A stretch of 64,000 bases of DNA from Streptomyces sp. CT34 (GCF_000805335.1 NZ_KN708638.1:2107825-2171824); one strand, 5' to 3'. Positions 1-9,094 are shown, counted from the stretch's first letter. Translations and numbers: made by a program. The notes: generated from the sequence alone by a model not told the origin.

Positions 1-591
1 CGCCTCGATCATCTCCACGTCGTAGCCGTCCTTGGTGCCGTCGGCGTCCATGGAGTTGAGCAGGATCTCGCCGGCGCCCAGCTCGGCGGCGCGGTGCGCC
101 CACTCGACGGCGTCGATACCGGCAGAGCGGCGACCGCCGTGGGTGGTCACCTCGAAGGAGGAGCCGGAAGAGCCGCCGCGGGAGGGGATGCGGCGGGCGT
201 CGACGGAGAGCACCAGCACCTGGCTGCCGAACCGTTCGGCGATCTCCCGGATCAGGTCGGGGCGGGCGATCGCGGCGGTGTTGACGCCGACCTTGTCGGC
301 GCCGGCGCGCAGCAGCCGGTCGACGTCCTCGGCGGTGCGCACGCCGCCGCCGACGGTCAGCGGGATGAAGACCTGCTCGGCGGTGCGCCGGACCACGTCG
401 TAGGTCGTCTCGCGGTTGCCGGAGGAGGCGGTGATGTCGAGGAAGGTGAGCTCGTCGGCGCCCTCCTGGCCGTAGACCTTCGCCATCTCGACGGGGTCGC
501 CCGCATCGCGCAGGTTCCGGAAGTTGACACCCTTGACGACGCGGCCGTTGTCGACGTCCAGGCAGGGAATGACGCGGACCGCCAGGGTCAT
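1..591 (-). CDS. hisF: Imidazole glycerol phosphate synthase cyclase subunit HisF (3' end beyond the window)
   Basis: HisF is a TIM barrel. With HisH it turns PRFAR plus glutamine-derived ammonia into imidazole glycerol phosphate and AICAR, step 5 of histidine synthesis. The first 197 codons are present; the family is about 250 aa, so roughly the last fifth is missing to the left. The N-terminus carries the family signature [15 protein letters not shown] with the catalytic Asp, followed by TVGGGVRT and a later [15 protein letters not shown], where the second catalytic Asp sits. The ATG start follows the ridA stop by 6 nt, so this is the distal gene of the his operon seen here. Identification is certain; only the 3' end is unseen. 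Confidence 0.97.
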   Translation of the reverse strand, partial: MTLAVRVIPCLDVDNGRVVKGVNFRNLRDAGDPVEMAKVYGQEGADELTFLDITASSGNRETTYDVVRRTAEQVFIPLTVGGGVRTAEDVDRLLRAGADKVGVNTAAIARPDLIREIAERFGSQVLVLSVDARRIPSRGGSSGSSFEVTTHGGRRSAGIDAVEWAHRAAELGAGEILLNSMDADGTKDGYDVEMIEA

Positions 592-597
592 GTCGGT

Positions 598-1008
598 TCA
601 GCCCTCTCTGACAGTTTCCCGGGACGGGTCCCGGAAGGCTTCTAGTTCTACTTCGACGAGTACGCGGGAGTCGACGAAGCCGGAGACCACGAGCACGGTC
701 GCGGCGGGCGGCGCGGCCTCGAAGAGCTCGCGGTGGGCGCGGCCGGCCGCGTCCACATCGCGCAGGTGGGTCAGGTACACACGGGTGCGCAGCACGTCGG
801 CGGCGCCCAGGCCGAAGGGTTTCAGCGCCGCCAGCGCGTTGCCGAAGGCGACCCTGGTCTGGACGTAGGGATCGCCCTCCCCCTGGAGGACGCCGCCGAC
901 CAGCGGCAGGGTGCCGGCGACCAGGACCCGGTCACCGGCCGCCACGGCGCGCGCGAAGCCAATGGTCTCTTCCCAGGGACTGTCGGTCCGTACGCGCTCG
1001 ATGGTCAT
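598..1008 (-). CDS. RidA family protein (enamine/imine deaminase-like)
   Basis: A 136-aa protein of the RidA/YjgF/UK114 family, small trimeric enzymes that hydrolyse reactive enamine or imine intermediates. Family features are SGFVDSR near the C-terminus (RidA proteins carry a substrate-binding Arg about here) and the internal VQTRVAFGNALAALK segment. I start at ATG 1008 because GGAAGG lies 7 nt upstream; a GTG one codon earlier is possible. It sits 22 nt after priA and 6 nt before hisF, so it is cotranscribed with the histidine genes. A housekeeping role there, removing reactive intermediates, is inference. The family includes several subgroups, so deaminase activity itself is not proven by the sequence. 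Confidence 0.85.
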   Translation of the reverse strand: MTIERVRTDSPWEETIGFARAVAAGDRVLVAGTLPLVGGVLQGEGDPYVQTRVAFGNALAALKPFGLGAADVLRTRVYLTHLRDVDAAGRAHRELFEAAPPAATVLVVSGFVDSRVLVEVELEAFRDPSRETVREG

Positions 1009-1030
1009 CACGCCGCCTTCCCGTTGACCG

Positions 1031-1765
1031 TTACGACACTGCCTTCAGTGCCTCTTCCAGGGTGAACGCCTTCGCGTAGAGCGCCTTGCCGACGATGGCG
1101 CCCTCGACACCTTCCGGCACCAGGGTCGCGATCGCCCGCAGGTCGTCCAGGGAGGAGACGCCGCCGGAGGCGACGACCGGGCGGTCGGTGGCCGCGCAGA
1201 CGTTCTTGAGGAGTTCCAGGTTGGGGCCCTGGAGGGTGCCGTCCTTGTTGATGTCGGTGACGACGTAGCGGGCGCAGCCCTCGGAGTCCAGGCGGGCCAG
1301 CGTCTCGTAGAGGTCGCCGCCGTCGCGGGTCCAGCCGCGCCCGCGCAGGGTCGTGCCGCGCACGTCCAGGCCGACCGCGATCCGGTCGCCGTGCTCGGCG
1401 ATGATCCTGGCCACCCAGTCGGGGTTCTCCAGCGCCGCGGTGCCGATGTTGACGCGGGTGCAGCCGGTCGCCAGGGCGGCGGCCAGCGAGGCGTCGTCGC
1501 GGATGCCGCCGGACAGCTCCACCTTGATGTCCATGGAGCGGGCGACCTCGGCGATCTGCGCGCGGTTGTCGCCGGTGCCGAAGGCGGCGTCCAGGTCGAC
1601 CAGGTGCAGCCATTCGGCACCGGCCCGCTGCCAGGTGAGAGCGGCCTGGAGCGGGTCGCCGTAGGAGGTCTCGGAGCCGGACTCGCCGTGCACCAGGCGG
1701 ACCGCCTGGCCGTCGCGGACGTCCACGGCGGGGAGGAGTTCGAGCTGCTTCGCGGAGGGGGACAT
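1031..1765 (-). CDS. priA: Bifunctional HisA/TrpF isomerase PriA
   Basis: This 244-aa (beta/alpha)8 barrel isomerises ProFAR to PRFAR in histidine synthesis. In actinobacteria lacking a separate trpF it also isomerises phosphoribosyl anthranilate for tryptophan (PriA, established in Streptomyces and Mycobacterium). The catalytic Asp of [15 protein letters not shown] near residue 15 and the second Asp in VTDINKDGT are both present, as is the phosphate-binding AIVGKALY loop. ATG 1763-1765 abuts the hisH stop (1-nt overlap), indicating coupled translation. The dual function is inferred from family and taxon, not from a residue I can single out. Confidence 0.95.
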   Translation of the reverse strand: MSPSAKQLELLPAVDVRDGQAVRLVHGESGSETSYGDPLQAALTWQRAGAEWLHLVDLDAAFGTGDNRAQIAEVARSMDIKVELSGGIRDDASLAAALATGCTRVNIGTAALENPDWVARIIAEHGDRIAVGLDVRGTTLRGRGWTRDGGDLYETLARLDSEGCARYVVTDINKDGTLQGPNLELLKNVCAATDRPVVASGGVSSLDDLRAIATLVPEGVEGAIVGKALYAKAFTLEEALKAVS

Positions 1766-2415
1766 CACAGGGTCTCGATCCAATTGGTCAGGAGCTGGGC
1801 GCCGGCGTCGCCGGACTTCTCGGGGTGGAACTGGGTGGCCCACAGCGGGCCGTTCTCGACCGCGGCCACGAACGGCTCGCCGTGGGTGGCCCAGGTGACC
1901 TTCGGTGCGGTGATGTTGGTGTTGCCCACCTCCAGCTCCCAGTCGTGCACCGCGTAGGAGTGCACGAAGTAGTAGCGGGCATCGGCGGGCAGCCCGGCGA
2001 AGAGCCGCGAGCCCTCGGCGGCGCGGACGGTGTTCCAGCCCATGTGCGGGACGACCTCGGCCCGGAGCGGGCCGACCGTGCCGGGCCACTCGTCCAGGCC
2101 CTCGGTCTCCACCCCGTGCTCGATACCGCGGCCGAAGAGGATCTGCATCCCGACGCAGATGCCCATCACCGGCCGGCCGCCGGACAGCCGACGGCCCACG
2201 ATCCAGTCACCGCGGGCCTCCTTGAGGCCGCGCATGCAGGCGGCGAACGCGCCGACGCCGGGGACCAGCAGCCCGTCGGCCTTCATGGCCGTGTCGTAGT
2301 CGCGGGTGACCTCCACCTCCGCGCCGACGTGGGCCAGGGCGCGCTCGGCGGAGCGGATGTTGCCGAAGCCGTAGTCGAAGACGACGACCTTCTTACGGGG
2401 TGCCGAGGCGGTCAA
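1765..2415 (-). CDS. hisH: Imidazole glycerol phosphate synthase glutaminase subunit HisH
   Basis: A class I glutamine amidotransferase that feeds ammonia to HisF. The nucleophile is in [10 protein letters not shown]; the His-Glu pair is in TQFHPEKSG near the C-terminus; [10 protein letters not shown] is the usual N-terminal strand. I chose the TTG at 2413-2415. It gives an MTA-type N-terminus, forms a TTGA stop/start overlap with the upstream 54-aa gene, and has GGAGG 7 nt upstream. The in-frame GTG at 2419-2421 is only 1 nt from that GGAGG, so it is less likely, although automated annotation may prefer it. It overlaps priA by 1 nt downstream. Confidence 0.95.
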   Translation of the reverse strand: MTASAPRKKVVVFDYGFGNIRSAERALAHVGAEVEVTRDYDTAMKADGLLVPGVGAFAACMRGLKEARGDWIVGRRLSGGRPVMGICVGMQILFGRGIEHGVETEGLDEWPGTVGPLRAEVVPHMGWNTVRAAEGSRLFAGLPADARYYFVHSYAVHDWELEVGNTNITAPKVTWATHGEPFVAAVENGPLWATQFHPEKSGDAGAQLLTNWIETL

Positions 2416-2576
2416 TTCCACACCTCCAGCCGCATCACACCGGCGACCAGGCACATCGCGGAGGCGATGGCCATGAGGGTGATCACGCTCCTGGGCAGCT
2501 TCTGCTTCCAGAAGGAGTAGACACCGCCGACGAGGAAGAGGCCCACGAGGATGAAGACGGTGGACAGACCGTTCAT
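2412..2576 (-). CDS. Small membrane protein (54 aa) embedded in the his operon
   Basis: A 54-aa protein with two hydrophobic stretches: roughly residues 5-22 ([18 protein letters not shown]) and 32-48 ([17 protein letters not shown]), joined by a short basic loop KQKLPR. This suggests a two-helix inner-membrane hairpin with both ends on the same side. Its ATG overlaps the hisB stop (ATGA), and its stop overlaps the hisH start (TTGA), so its translation is tied to the histidine genes. Third-position G/C bias matches its neighbours. I do not recognise a function. The position between hisB and hisH and the tight overlaps argue it is real and not spacer. Confidence 0.8.
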   Translation of the reverse strand: MNGLSTVFILVGLFLVGGVYSFWKQKLPRSVITLMAIASAMCLVAGVMRLEVWN

Positions 2577-3181
2577 CAGAGCGCGCCCTTCGTGGAGGGC
2601 AGAATGCCGGCCGCGCGCGGGTCGCGCTCGCTGGCGTAGCGCAGGGCGCGGGCCAGCGCCTTGAACTGGCACTCCACGATGTGGTGGGCGTTGCGGCCGT
2701 AGGGGACGTGGATGTGCAGCGCGATCTGCGCCTGGGCGACGAAGGACTCGAAGATGTGCCGGGTCATCGTCGTGTCGTAGGTGCCGATCATCGGCGCCAT
2801 GTTCTCCGGCTCGGTGTGCACCAGGTACGGGCGCCCCGAGAGGTCGACGGTGACCTGGGCGAGCGACTCGTCCAGCGGGACGGTGCAGTTGCCGAAGCGG
2901 TAGATGCCGACCTTGTCGCCGAGGGCCTGCTTGAAGGCGGCACCCAGCGCGAGGGCGGTGTCCTCGATGGTGTGGTGGGTGTCGATGTGCAGATCGCCGT
3001 CGGTCTTGACCTTGAGGTCGAAGAGGCCGTGCCGGCCGAGCTGGTCGAGCATGTGGTCGTAGAAGCCGACGCCGGTCGACACGTCGACCTGGCCGGTGCC
3101 GTCGAGGTCGATCTCGACCAGCACCGTCGTCTCCTTGGTGGTGCGCTCCACGCGCCCCACGCGGGCGGTGGCCCCGCTCAT
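2576..3181 (-). CDS. hisB: Imidazoleglycerol-phosphate dehydratase HisB
   Basis: A 201-aa monofunctional dehydratase converting imidazole glycerol phosphate to imidazole acetol phosphate. The metal-binding histidine motifs are visible: [14 protein letters not shown], then RHIFES and NAHHIVE toward the C-terminus. There is no N-terminal HAD phosphatase domain, as expected outside enterobacteria. The start is the ATG at 3179-3181, overlapping the hisC stop as ATGA; the longer in-frame upstream codons lie inside hisC. The 3' end overlaps the small membrane protein gene by 1 nt. Confidence 0.97.
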   Translation of the reverse strand: MSGATARVGRVERTTKETTVLVEIDLDGTGQVDVSTGVGFYDHMLDQLGRHGLFDLKVKTDGDLHIDTHHTIEDTALALGAAFKQALGDKVGIYRFGNCTVPLDESLAQVTVDLSGRPYLVHTEPENMAPMIGTYDTTMTRHIFESFVAQAQIALHIHVPYGRNAHHIVECQFKALARALRYASERDPRAAGILPSTKGAL

Positions 3182-4341
3182 CGCTTGTTCTCCTTCGGGA
3201 TGCGTTCTTTCCACACCGTGCGAACCGCGTCGAGGAACGCATCGTTCTCGGCCGGGGTGCCGGCGGTGACCCGCAGCCAGCCCGGTACGCCGTTGTCACG
3301 GACGAGTACGCCGTGGTCGAGGAGCGCCTGCCAGACGGCGTGCGCGTCGTCGAACAGGCCGAACTGGACGAAGTTGGCGTCCGAGGCGACGACCTGGCAG
3401 CCGATCGCCCGCAGTGCGGTGACCAGCCGGTCCCGCTCGCTCTTGAGCTGCTCGACGTACTTCAGGAGCGTGTCGGTGTGCTCCAGGGCGGCGAGCGCGG
3501 TGGCCTGGGTGACGGACGAGAGGTGGTACGGCAGCCGGACCAGCTGGACGGCGTCGACCACGGCGGGGTCGGCGGCCAGGTAGCCCAGCCGCAGCCCGGC
3601 GGCGCCGAACGCCTTGGACATCGTCCGGGACAGCACCAGGTTCGGCCGGCCCTCGATCAGCGGCAGCAGCGAGGGCCGGTGGCTGAACTCGCCGTACGCC
3701 TCGTCGACCACCACCAGCGCCCCCGCGGAGTCCGCCCGGGCGGCCTGCGCTGCCTCGTACAGCGCCAGGACGGTGTCCGCCTCGACGGCGGTGCCGGTCG
3801 GGTTGTTCGGCGAGCAGATGAAGACCACGTCGGGCCGCCGCTCGGCGATGGCCGCCTCGGCCGCCTCGACGTCGATGGTGAAGTCTTCGTTGCGCGGGCC
3901 GGAGATCCAGCCGGTGCCGGTGCCGCGCGAGATCAGCGCGTGCATGGAGTACGAGGGCTCGAACCCGATGGCGGTGCGGCCGGGGCCGCCGAAGGTCTGG
4001 AGCAGCTGCTGGATGATCTCGTTGGAGCCGTTGGCGGCCCAGACCTGGGCGGCGGTGACCTCATGGCCGGCGGTGCGGGTGAGGTAGCCGGCCAGCGCGG
4101 TGCGCAGCTCGACGGCGTCCCGGTCGGGGTAGCGGTTCAGCTGCCGGGCGGCCTCGGTGACCCGCTCGGCGATCCGCCGGACCAGCGGTTCGGGGAGCGG
4201 GTAGGGGTTCTCGTTGGTGTTCAGGCGCACCGGGACGTCCAACTGCGGTGCGCCGTAAGGGGACTTGCCGCGCAGCTCGTCCCGGATGGGGAGCTCGTCG
4301 ATCCTGGACACGGGGGAGTTCTTGGTCACGTACGTGCTCAC
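3178..4341 (-). CDS. hisC: Histidinol-phosphate aminotransferase HisC
   Basis: A 387-aa PLP-dependent class I/II aminotransferase acting on imidazole acetol phosphate with glutamate as amino donor. Features are LNTNENPYP near the N-terminus, ANGSNE for PLP phosphate contacts, [18 protein letters not shown] with the pyridine-binding Asp, and SKAFG with the Schiff-base Lys, followed by RLGY. The start is the GTG at 4339-4341, which overlaps the hisD stop as GTGA. It is the second gene of the operon. Confidence 0.97.
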   Translation of the reverse strand: MSTYVTKNSPVSRIDELPIRDELRGKSPYGAPQLDVPVRLNTNENPYPLPEPLVRRIAERVTEAARQLNRYPDRDAVELRTALAGYLTRTAGHEVTAAQVWAANGSNEIIQQLLQTFGGPGRTAIGFEPSYSMHALISRGTGTGWISGPRNEDFTIDVEAAEAAIAERRPDVVFICSPNNPTGTAVEADTVLALYEAAQAARADSAGALVVVDEAYGEFSHRPSLLPLIEGRPNLVLSRTMSKAFGAAGLRLGYLAADPAVVDAVQLVRLPYHLSSVTQATALAALEHTDTLLKYVEQLKSERDRLVTALRAIGCQVVASDANFVQFGLFDDAHAVWQALLDHGVLVRDNGVPGWLRVTAGTPAENDAFLDAVRTVWKERIPKENKR

Positions 4342-5663
4342 TTGCTCTGGGGGACCGTCCAGCCGAACCTCGCCTTGACCGCCGCGCCGTGGGCCGGGAG
4401 GTCCTCGGCCTCGGCGAGGGTCACCACATGGTGGGCGACCTCGGCCAGCGCCTCGCGCGAGTAGTCCACGACGTGGATGCCGCGCAGGAAGGACTGGACC
4501 GACAGCCCGGAGGAGTGGCAGGCGCAGCCGCCGGTGGGCAGGACGTGGTTGGAGCCGGCGCAGTAGTCGCCGAGCGACACCGGGGCGTACGGGCCGACGA
4601 AGATCGCGCCGGCGTTGCGGACCCGGGCGGCGACCGCGGCGGCGTTCTCGGTCTGGATCTCCAGGTGCTCGGCGCCGTACGCGTCCACCACCTTCAGGCC
4701 GGCGTCCAGGCCGTCGACGAGGACGATCGCGGACTGCCGGCCGGAGAGCGCCGGCACGATCCGGTCCTCGGTGTGCTTGGTGGCCGCGATCTGCGGCCGG
4801 AGCTCCTTCTCGGTGCGCTCGGCCAGCTCCGCGGAGTCGGTGACCAGCACGGCGGCGGCCATCGGGTCGTGCTCGGCCTGGCTGATCAGGTCGGCGGCGA
4901 GGTGCACCGGGTCGGCGGTCTCGTCGGCGAGGATCGCGATCTCGGTGGGCCCGGCCTCGGAGTCGATGCCGATACGGCCCTTGAGGAGGCGCTTGGCGGC
5001 GGCGACGTAGATGTTGCCGGGGCCGGTGACGAGGTTGACCGGGGCGCACTCGTCGGTGCCGTAGGCGAACATCGCGACGGCCTGGGCGCCGCCGGCGGCG
5101 TAGACCTCGTCCACGCCGAGGAGGGCGCAGGCGGCCAGGATCGTCGGGTGCGGCAGGCCGCCGAACTCCACCTGCGGCGGGGAGGCCACGGCCAGCGCGT
5201 CGACGCCCGCCTCCTGCGCGGGGACCACGTTCATGACGACGGAGGAGGGGTAGACCGACCGGCCGCCGGGGACGTACAGCCCGACCCGCTCGACCGGGAC
5301 CCAGCGCTCGGTGACCGTGCCGCCGGGGACGACCCGGGTCGTGACGTCGCCGCGACGCTGCTCGCGGTGGACGATCCGGGCGCGTCGGATCGACTCCTCC
5401 AGGGCGGCGCGGACGTCCGGGTCCAGCGCGTCGAGGGCCTTGGTGAGCGCCTCGGCCGGCACCTTCACCCGCTCGATCTCGACCCCGTCGAACCGCCGCG
5501 CGTACTCGATCAGCGCCGCGGTGCCGCGATGGCGTACGTCCTCGCAGATGGGCCGCACCTTCTCCAGGGCGGCTTCCACGTCGAACTCGGCACGGGGCAG
5601 CAGGTCGCGCAGGGCGCCGCCCTCGGGAAGGGCGTCACCGCGCAGATCGATTCGGGAGATCAC
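4338..5663 (-). CDS. hisD: Histidinol dehydrogenase HisD
   Basis: A 441-aa zinc enzyme that oxidises L-histidinol to L-histidine in two NAD-dependent steps, the last of the pathway. Conserved stretches are GLYVPGG near residue 150, TGPGNIYV, the SEAGPTE segment, and ISQAEHDP with a catalytic/zinc histidine-glutamate pair; GSNHVLPT lies toward the C-terminus. The start codon is GTG at 5661-5663. The only purine-rich stretch upstream is a weak GGTGGG, so initiation may be inefficient. It is the first gene of the operon, preceded by a perfect palindrome at 5703-5721. Confidence 0.97.
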   Translation of the reverse strand: MISRIDLRGDALPEGGALRDLLPRAEFDVEAALEKVRPICEDVRHRGTAALIEYARRFDGVEIERVKVPAEALTKALDALDPDVRAALEESIRRARIVHREQRRGDVTTRVVPGGTVTERWVPVERVGLYVPGGRSVYPSSVVMNVVPAQEAGVDALAVASPPQVEFGGLPHPTILAACALLGVDEVYAAGGAQAVAMFAYGTDECAPVNLVTGPGNIYVAAAKRLLKGRIGIDSEAGPTEIAILADETADPVHLAADLISQAEHDPMAAAVLVTDSAELAERTEKELRPQIAATKHTEDRIVPALSGRQSAIVLVDGLDAGLKVVDAYGAEHLEIQTENAAAVAARVRNAGAIFVGPYAPVSLGDYCAGSNHVLPTGGCACHSSGLSVQSFLRGIHVVDYSREALAEVAHHVVTLAEAEDLPAHGAAVKARFGWTVPQSK

Positions 5664-5702
5664 CCCACCAGTGTCTCAGACCCGCTCTCGGGGCCGAGCG
5701 GC

Positions 5703-5721
5703 CGTATCACTCAGTGATACG
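5703..5721. promoter_or_regulatory. Perfect 19-bp palindrome upstream of hisD, putative operator
   Basis: CGTATCACT, one central C, then AGTGATACG: a perfect 9+9 inverted repeat 40-58 nt upstream of the hisD GTG. The arms are far less GC-rich than the surroundings and lack a downstream T-run, so an operator fits better than a terminator. Spacing and size suit a dimeric repressor binding over the his promoter. The regulator is not identifiable from this window. Confidence 0.55.
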
Positions 5722-5985
5722 CAGTCACGCACGGCCCGGACGACCGCGGCCCGGCCCCGCGAAAGTTGACCGGAGTTGGCCCTGACCACACGTGTTCAAC
5801 CGGTCACAGGACGGGCAAGGGGACGGTGCGGGCGTACGGGGGCATCCGTGGGGCGGGCGGGAAGACGGCCCGCCGGGATGCGTCCGAACAGGTAGCCCGA
5901 CGCCGCGGGGCCGCATCGCGGCGCGCGGCACGGCACACACCGGTACCGCACGGCACACCGACACGCACAGCAAGGGGGATCCACC
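5722..5985. other. Divergent intergenic region hisD / membrane protein gene
   Basis: With the preceding stretch this makes a 322-bp divergent gap. On the plus strand TTGACC at 5765-5770 resembles a -35 box, but I see no well-spaced -10. The segment nearest 5986 is rich in short GCG/CAC alternations and ends in AAGGGGG, the ribosome binding site of the next gene. I see no other gene here. Confidence 0.4.
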
Positions 5986-7587
5986 GTGACCGGAGCCAGG
6001 GACGGCGACGCGCCCGCCGACCTGCGACTGACCTCGGCGGAATGGAGCATGTGGCAGGCGTTCCGCAACGGCAGCACCTGCGATCTGCACGGCGGCGAGG
6101 CGTCCCGCGACGATCCGCACGGGCAGCATCTGTGGGGCCCGGAGCGCCGGGTCCGGGCCCGGATCCTGGCGCTGCTGCTGCTCGACGGGCCGCCGGCGCA
6201 GCCCGGCCGGGTCTCCGCGCTCAAGCTGACCGGGGCGTACATCACGGACACTCTCGACCTTGCGGGCGGCAGGATCAAGCCATTCGTTGAGCTGCGGGAC
6301 TGCCGCTTCGAGGCCGAGGTGGTGCTGCCGGAGAGCCGGTTCACCACGCTGCGGATGGTGAACTGCGCGATACCCCGGCTGGAGGCGGCCCGGCTGCACA
6401 CCGAGGGCGATCTGCACCTGCCGCGCTGTGTGGTGCAGTCCGGGGTCCGGCTGACGGACGCGCACATCGGCACCGACCTGATGCTCAACCAGGCCGTGGT
6501 GCACAAGGACCGGCAGGGCCGCTCGATCACGGCGGACGGGATGACCGTCGGCCAGGACCTCCAGGCCGAGATGCTGGAGTCGCACGGCGAGCTGTCGTTG
6601 CGCGGCGCCACCGTCGGGGTGTCGCTGAGCCTGCGCGGCAGCCATCTGAGCAATCCGTTCGGCCGCCGGGCGCTGAACGCCCCCCAGCTGACCGTCGAGC
6701 GCACCCTGTACCTGACCGCCGCCGGCCTGGCCAACTCCCCGTTCTCCAGCAGCGCCACACCCCCGTACGGCATCACCCACACCCCGGCGCGCGGCACGCG
6801 GATGCAGCGCTTCGAGTGCGAGGGCGGGGTGCGGCTGGACGACGGGCGGTTCGGGGACGCGGTGGACCTGGAGCACGCCCGGTTCGTGATGGAGTCCGAC
6901 CAGGAGCTGTCGCTGCGCCGCATCCACACGCCGGAGCTGCGGTTCCTGAGCGAGCGCCCGCAGCGCGGCCGGGTGATCCTCTCCGGCGCCCGGGTCGTCA
7001 ACCTCGTCGACAAGTCGGCGAGCTGGCCGGGGCTGGGCGGGCTGATGATGGCCGGCTTCTCCTACGAGACGCTGATCCCGCGCGGCCACTTCCCGCTCGC
7101 GCTGCGGCTCCAGTGGGTGGCCGCGGCGACCCCCGAGTACGCGCCCGAGCCGTACGAGATGCTGGCCTCCTCGCTGCGCGCGATGGGCGAGGACGCGGAC
7201 GCCCGGGAGGTGCTGCTGGCCAAGCAGCGGCGGCGCCGCGAGACGCTGCCGCTGGCGGCGAAGGCGTGGGGGTTCCTCCAGGACTGGACGGTGGCCTACG
7301 GCTACCGGCCGGGGCGGGCCGCGCTGTGGATGGCGGTCCTGTGGGCGATCGGCACCGCGTACTTCTCGGCCTGTCCGCCGCCGCTCCTCAAGCACGACGA
7401 GATGCCGCACTGGAACCCGTACCTCTACTCGCTGGATCTGCTGCTGCCACTGGTGGATCTCCATCAGAGCGAGGTCTGGGCGCCGGCCGGCGTCGCCCAG
7501 TGGGTGGCGGCGGTGATGATCCTGGCGGGGTGGGTGCTGGCGACGACCATGGCGACCGGTGCGTCCCGGCTGCTGCAACGGCAATAG
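5986..7587 (+). CDS. Membrane protein with long quasi-repeat (beta-helix-like) domain
   Basis: A 533-aa protein with two halves. Residues about 80-330 carry quasi-periodic leucine/valine positions spaced by about ten residues (LDLAGG, VELRDC, VVLPES, LRMVNC, DLHLPR, VRLTDA, LMLNQA, LSLRGS), reminiscent of a pentapeptide-repeat or right-handed beta-helix fold. The C-terminal part has a linker, then hydrophobic segments near residues 443-460 and 500-522. Streptomyces homologues are often labelled membrane-associated oxidoreductase, but I see no nucleotide-binding or redox motif to support that. GTG start with AAGGGGG 8 nt upstream. It looks monocistronic; a leaderless gene follows 58 nt downstream. 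Confidence 0.75.
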   Translation: MTGARDGDAPADLRLTSAEWSMWQAFRNGSTCDLHGGEASRDDPHGQHLWGPERRVRARILALLLLDGPPAQPGRVSALKLTGAYITDTLDLAGGRIKPFVELRDCRFEAEVVLPESRFTTLRMVNCAIPRLEAARLHTEGDLHLPRCVVQSGVRLTDAHIGTDLMLNQAVVHKDRQGRSITADGMTVGQDLQAEMLESHGELSLRGATVGVSLSLRGSHLSNPFGRRALNAPQLTVERTLYLTAAGLANSPFSSSATPPYGITHTPARGTRMQRFECEGGVRLDDGRFGDAVDLEHARFVMESDQELSLRRIHTPELRFLSERPQRGRVILSGARVVNLVDKSASWPGLGGLMMAGFSYETLIPRGHFPLALRLQWVAAATPEYAPEPYEMLASSLRAMGEDADAREVLLAKQRRRRETLPLAAKAWGFLQDWTVAYGYRPGRAALWMAVLWAIGTAYFSACPPPLLKHDEMPHWNPYLYSLDLLLPLVDLHQSEVWAPAGVAQWVAAVMILAGWVLATTMATGASRLLQRQ

Positions 7588-7631
7588 CACCGGTACGGGG
7601 ACGGGGTGGTGGCCCGCGCCGCCGCAGGCTC

Positions 7632-7637
7632 TAGGCT
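7632..7637 (+). promoter_or_regulatory. -10 element TAGGCT for a leaderless transcript
   Basis: TAGGCT ends 8 nt before the GTG start of the LON-domain gene, and there is no Shine-Dalgarno sequence between. This is the geometry of a leaderless actinobacterial mRNA, where transcription begins at the start codon. No clear -35 is visible. Confidence 0.5.
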
Positions 7638-7645
7638 TACCGGCT

Positions 7646-8398
7646 GTGACCTCCGTTCGCCTGCCGCTCTTCCCCCTCAACTCGGTGCTGTTCCCGGGAC
7701 TGGTGCTCCCGCTGAACGTCTTCGAGGCGCGGTACCGGGCGATGATGCGCGATCTGCGGGCGGCGCCCGAGGAAGACCGCCGGTTCGCGGTGATCGCCAT
7801 CCGGGACGGCCGCGAGGTGGCGCCCACCGCGCCCGGACTGCCGGACGCCACCCTGCCGGCCGGCGACGGCCCGGCCGCGGGCTTCGGCGACGACCCGATC
7901 CGGGCGTTCCACGCCGTCGGCTGCATCGCGGACGCCGCCACCATCCGGGAGAAGTCCTCCGGCTCGGGGTCCGACTCCGGCTACGAGGTCCTGGCCACCG
8001 GCACCACCCGCTTCCGGCTGCACTCGGTCGACGCCTCCGGGCCGTACCTGACGGCCGAGCTGACGGAGCTGGCGGAGGACCAGGGCGAGGGCGCGGGCGC
8101 GCTGGCGTCGGGCGTCGTCCGGGCCTTCCGCACGTACCAGAAGCGGCTGGCCTGGGCGCACGAGCGGACCCTGTCCAGCGGCCAGGACCTGCCCGCCGAC
8201 CCGTCGGTGCTGTCGTACCTGGTCGCCGCGGCGGCCGTCCTGGACGTGCCCGCCAAGCAGCGGCTGCTGGAGGCGCCGGACACCGCGGCCCGGCTCGGGC
8301 AGGAGCTGAAGCTGCTTCGTCACGAGTCGGCGCTGCTCGATAAGCTCCCGTCGCTGCCGGCCGTGGACCTGACCCGGCAGCCGAACAGCCCCAACTGA
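7646..8398 (+). CDS. LON peptidase substrate-binding domain protein
   Basis: A 250-aa protein made essentially of the LON N-terminal (substrate-binding) domain without the AAA+ or protease domains. It begins LPLFPLNSVLFPGLVLPLNVFEARYR, the hallmark of the family, and continues with ATGTTRFRL in the middle and a helical C-terminal part. The start is GTG 7646, not the longer in-frame upstream codon, because the latter lies inside the previous gene and a -10 hexamer sits 8 nt before 7646. The role of stand-alone LON-domain proteins is uncertain; binding unfolded protein or a ligand is a guess from the domain. Confidence 0.85.
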   Translation: MTSVRLPLFPLNSVLFPGLVLPLNVFEARYRAMMRDLRAAPEEDRRFAVIAIRDGREVAPTAPGLPDATLPAGDGPAAGFGDDPIRAFHAVGCIADAATIREKSSGSGSDSGYEVLATGTTRFRLHSVDASGPYLTAELTELAEDQGEGAGALASGVVRAFRTYQKRLAWAHERTLSSGQDLPADPSVLSYLVAAAAVLDVPAKQRLLEAPDTAARLGQELKLLRHESALLDKLPSLPAVDLTRQPNSPN

Positions 8399-8492
8399 CC
8401 TGCGGCGGCCGGGAGTCCGGACGCCGGCACGGCGCGGCCGGCCGGTCGCCCGCTCCCGGGTCCGGGTTCCGTACGAGTGAGGCGATGCCGCG

Positions 8493-9008
8493 GTGGCGAA
8501 GAAGACGAAGCAGGGCAGGAAGGGCGGCCAGCAGTCCGGCGGCACCCCGGCGACGGTGGCGCTGGCCGCGTCCGGGGTCCCGTTCACGGTCCATGCCTAC
8601 GAGCACGACCCGGCCGCCGCGTCGTACGGCGAGGAGGCCGCCGAGGCGCTCGGGGTCGGTCCCGACCAGGTGTTCAAGACGCTGCTCGCGGATGTCGACG
8701 GCACGCTCACGGTCGCCGTGGTGCCGGTCTCCGGCTCGCTCGATCTGAAGGCGCTGGCCGCCGCGGTGGGCGGCAAGCGGGCCGCGATGGCCGATCCGGC
8801 GGCGGCCGAGCGCAGCACCGGCTACGTCCTGGGCGGGATCTCGCCGCTCGGCCAGCGCAGGCGGCTGCGCACGGTCGTGGACGCCTCGGCGCAGGGCCGG
8901 CCGACGGTGTGCGTCTCGGCGGGGCGGCGCGGCCTGGAGGTCGAGCTGGCGCCGGCCGACCTGGTCGCGCTGACCGGCGCACGGATCGCGCCGATCGCCC
9001 GCGGCTGA
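8493..9008 (+). CDS. ybaK: YbaK-type aminoacyl-tRNA deacylase
   Basis: A 171-aa member of the YbaK/ProX/EbsC family, which in bacteria hydrolyses Cys-tRNA(Pro) made by prolyl-tRNA synthetase error. Visible features are AYEHDP near residue 32, GVGPDQVFKTLL with the conserved Lys about residue 64, VVPVSGSLDLKALA, and GYVLGGISPLGQ, followed by SAGRRGLEVEL. The N-terminal KKTKQGRKGGQQSGG extension is basic and probably disordered. GTG start. It may be co-transcribed with the bL37 gene 86 nt downstream, but bL37 has its own strong ribosome binding site. Confidence 0.88.
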   Translation: MAKKTKQGRKGGQQSGGTPATVALAASGVPFTVHAYEHDPAAASYGEEAAEALGVGPDQVFKTLLADVDGTLTVAVVPVSGSLDLKALAAAVGGKRAAMADPAAAERSTGYVLGGISPLGQRRRLRTVVDASAQGRPTVCVSAGRRGLEVELAPADLVALTGARIAPIARG

Positions 9009-9094
9009 CCGCCGCCCGGCATGGCCGGCGCACGCCCTTTACGGCACTGCCTTCCTCGGCTATTCCTCGGCTACGACCGGGGAGGAGGTACGCC

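Noticed and set aside
5725..7944. 739-codon minus-strand frame over the membrane-protein gene
   Set aside because: Low-complexity antisense translation; the plus-strand gene has a good ribosome binding site and conserved repeats.
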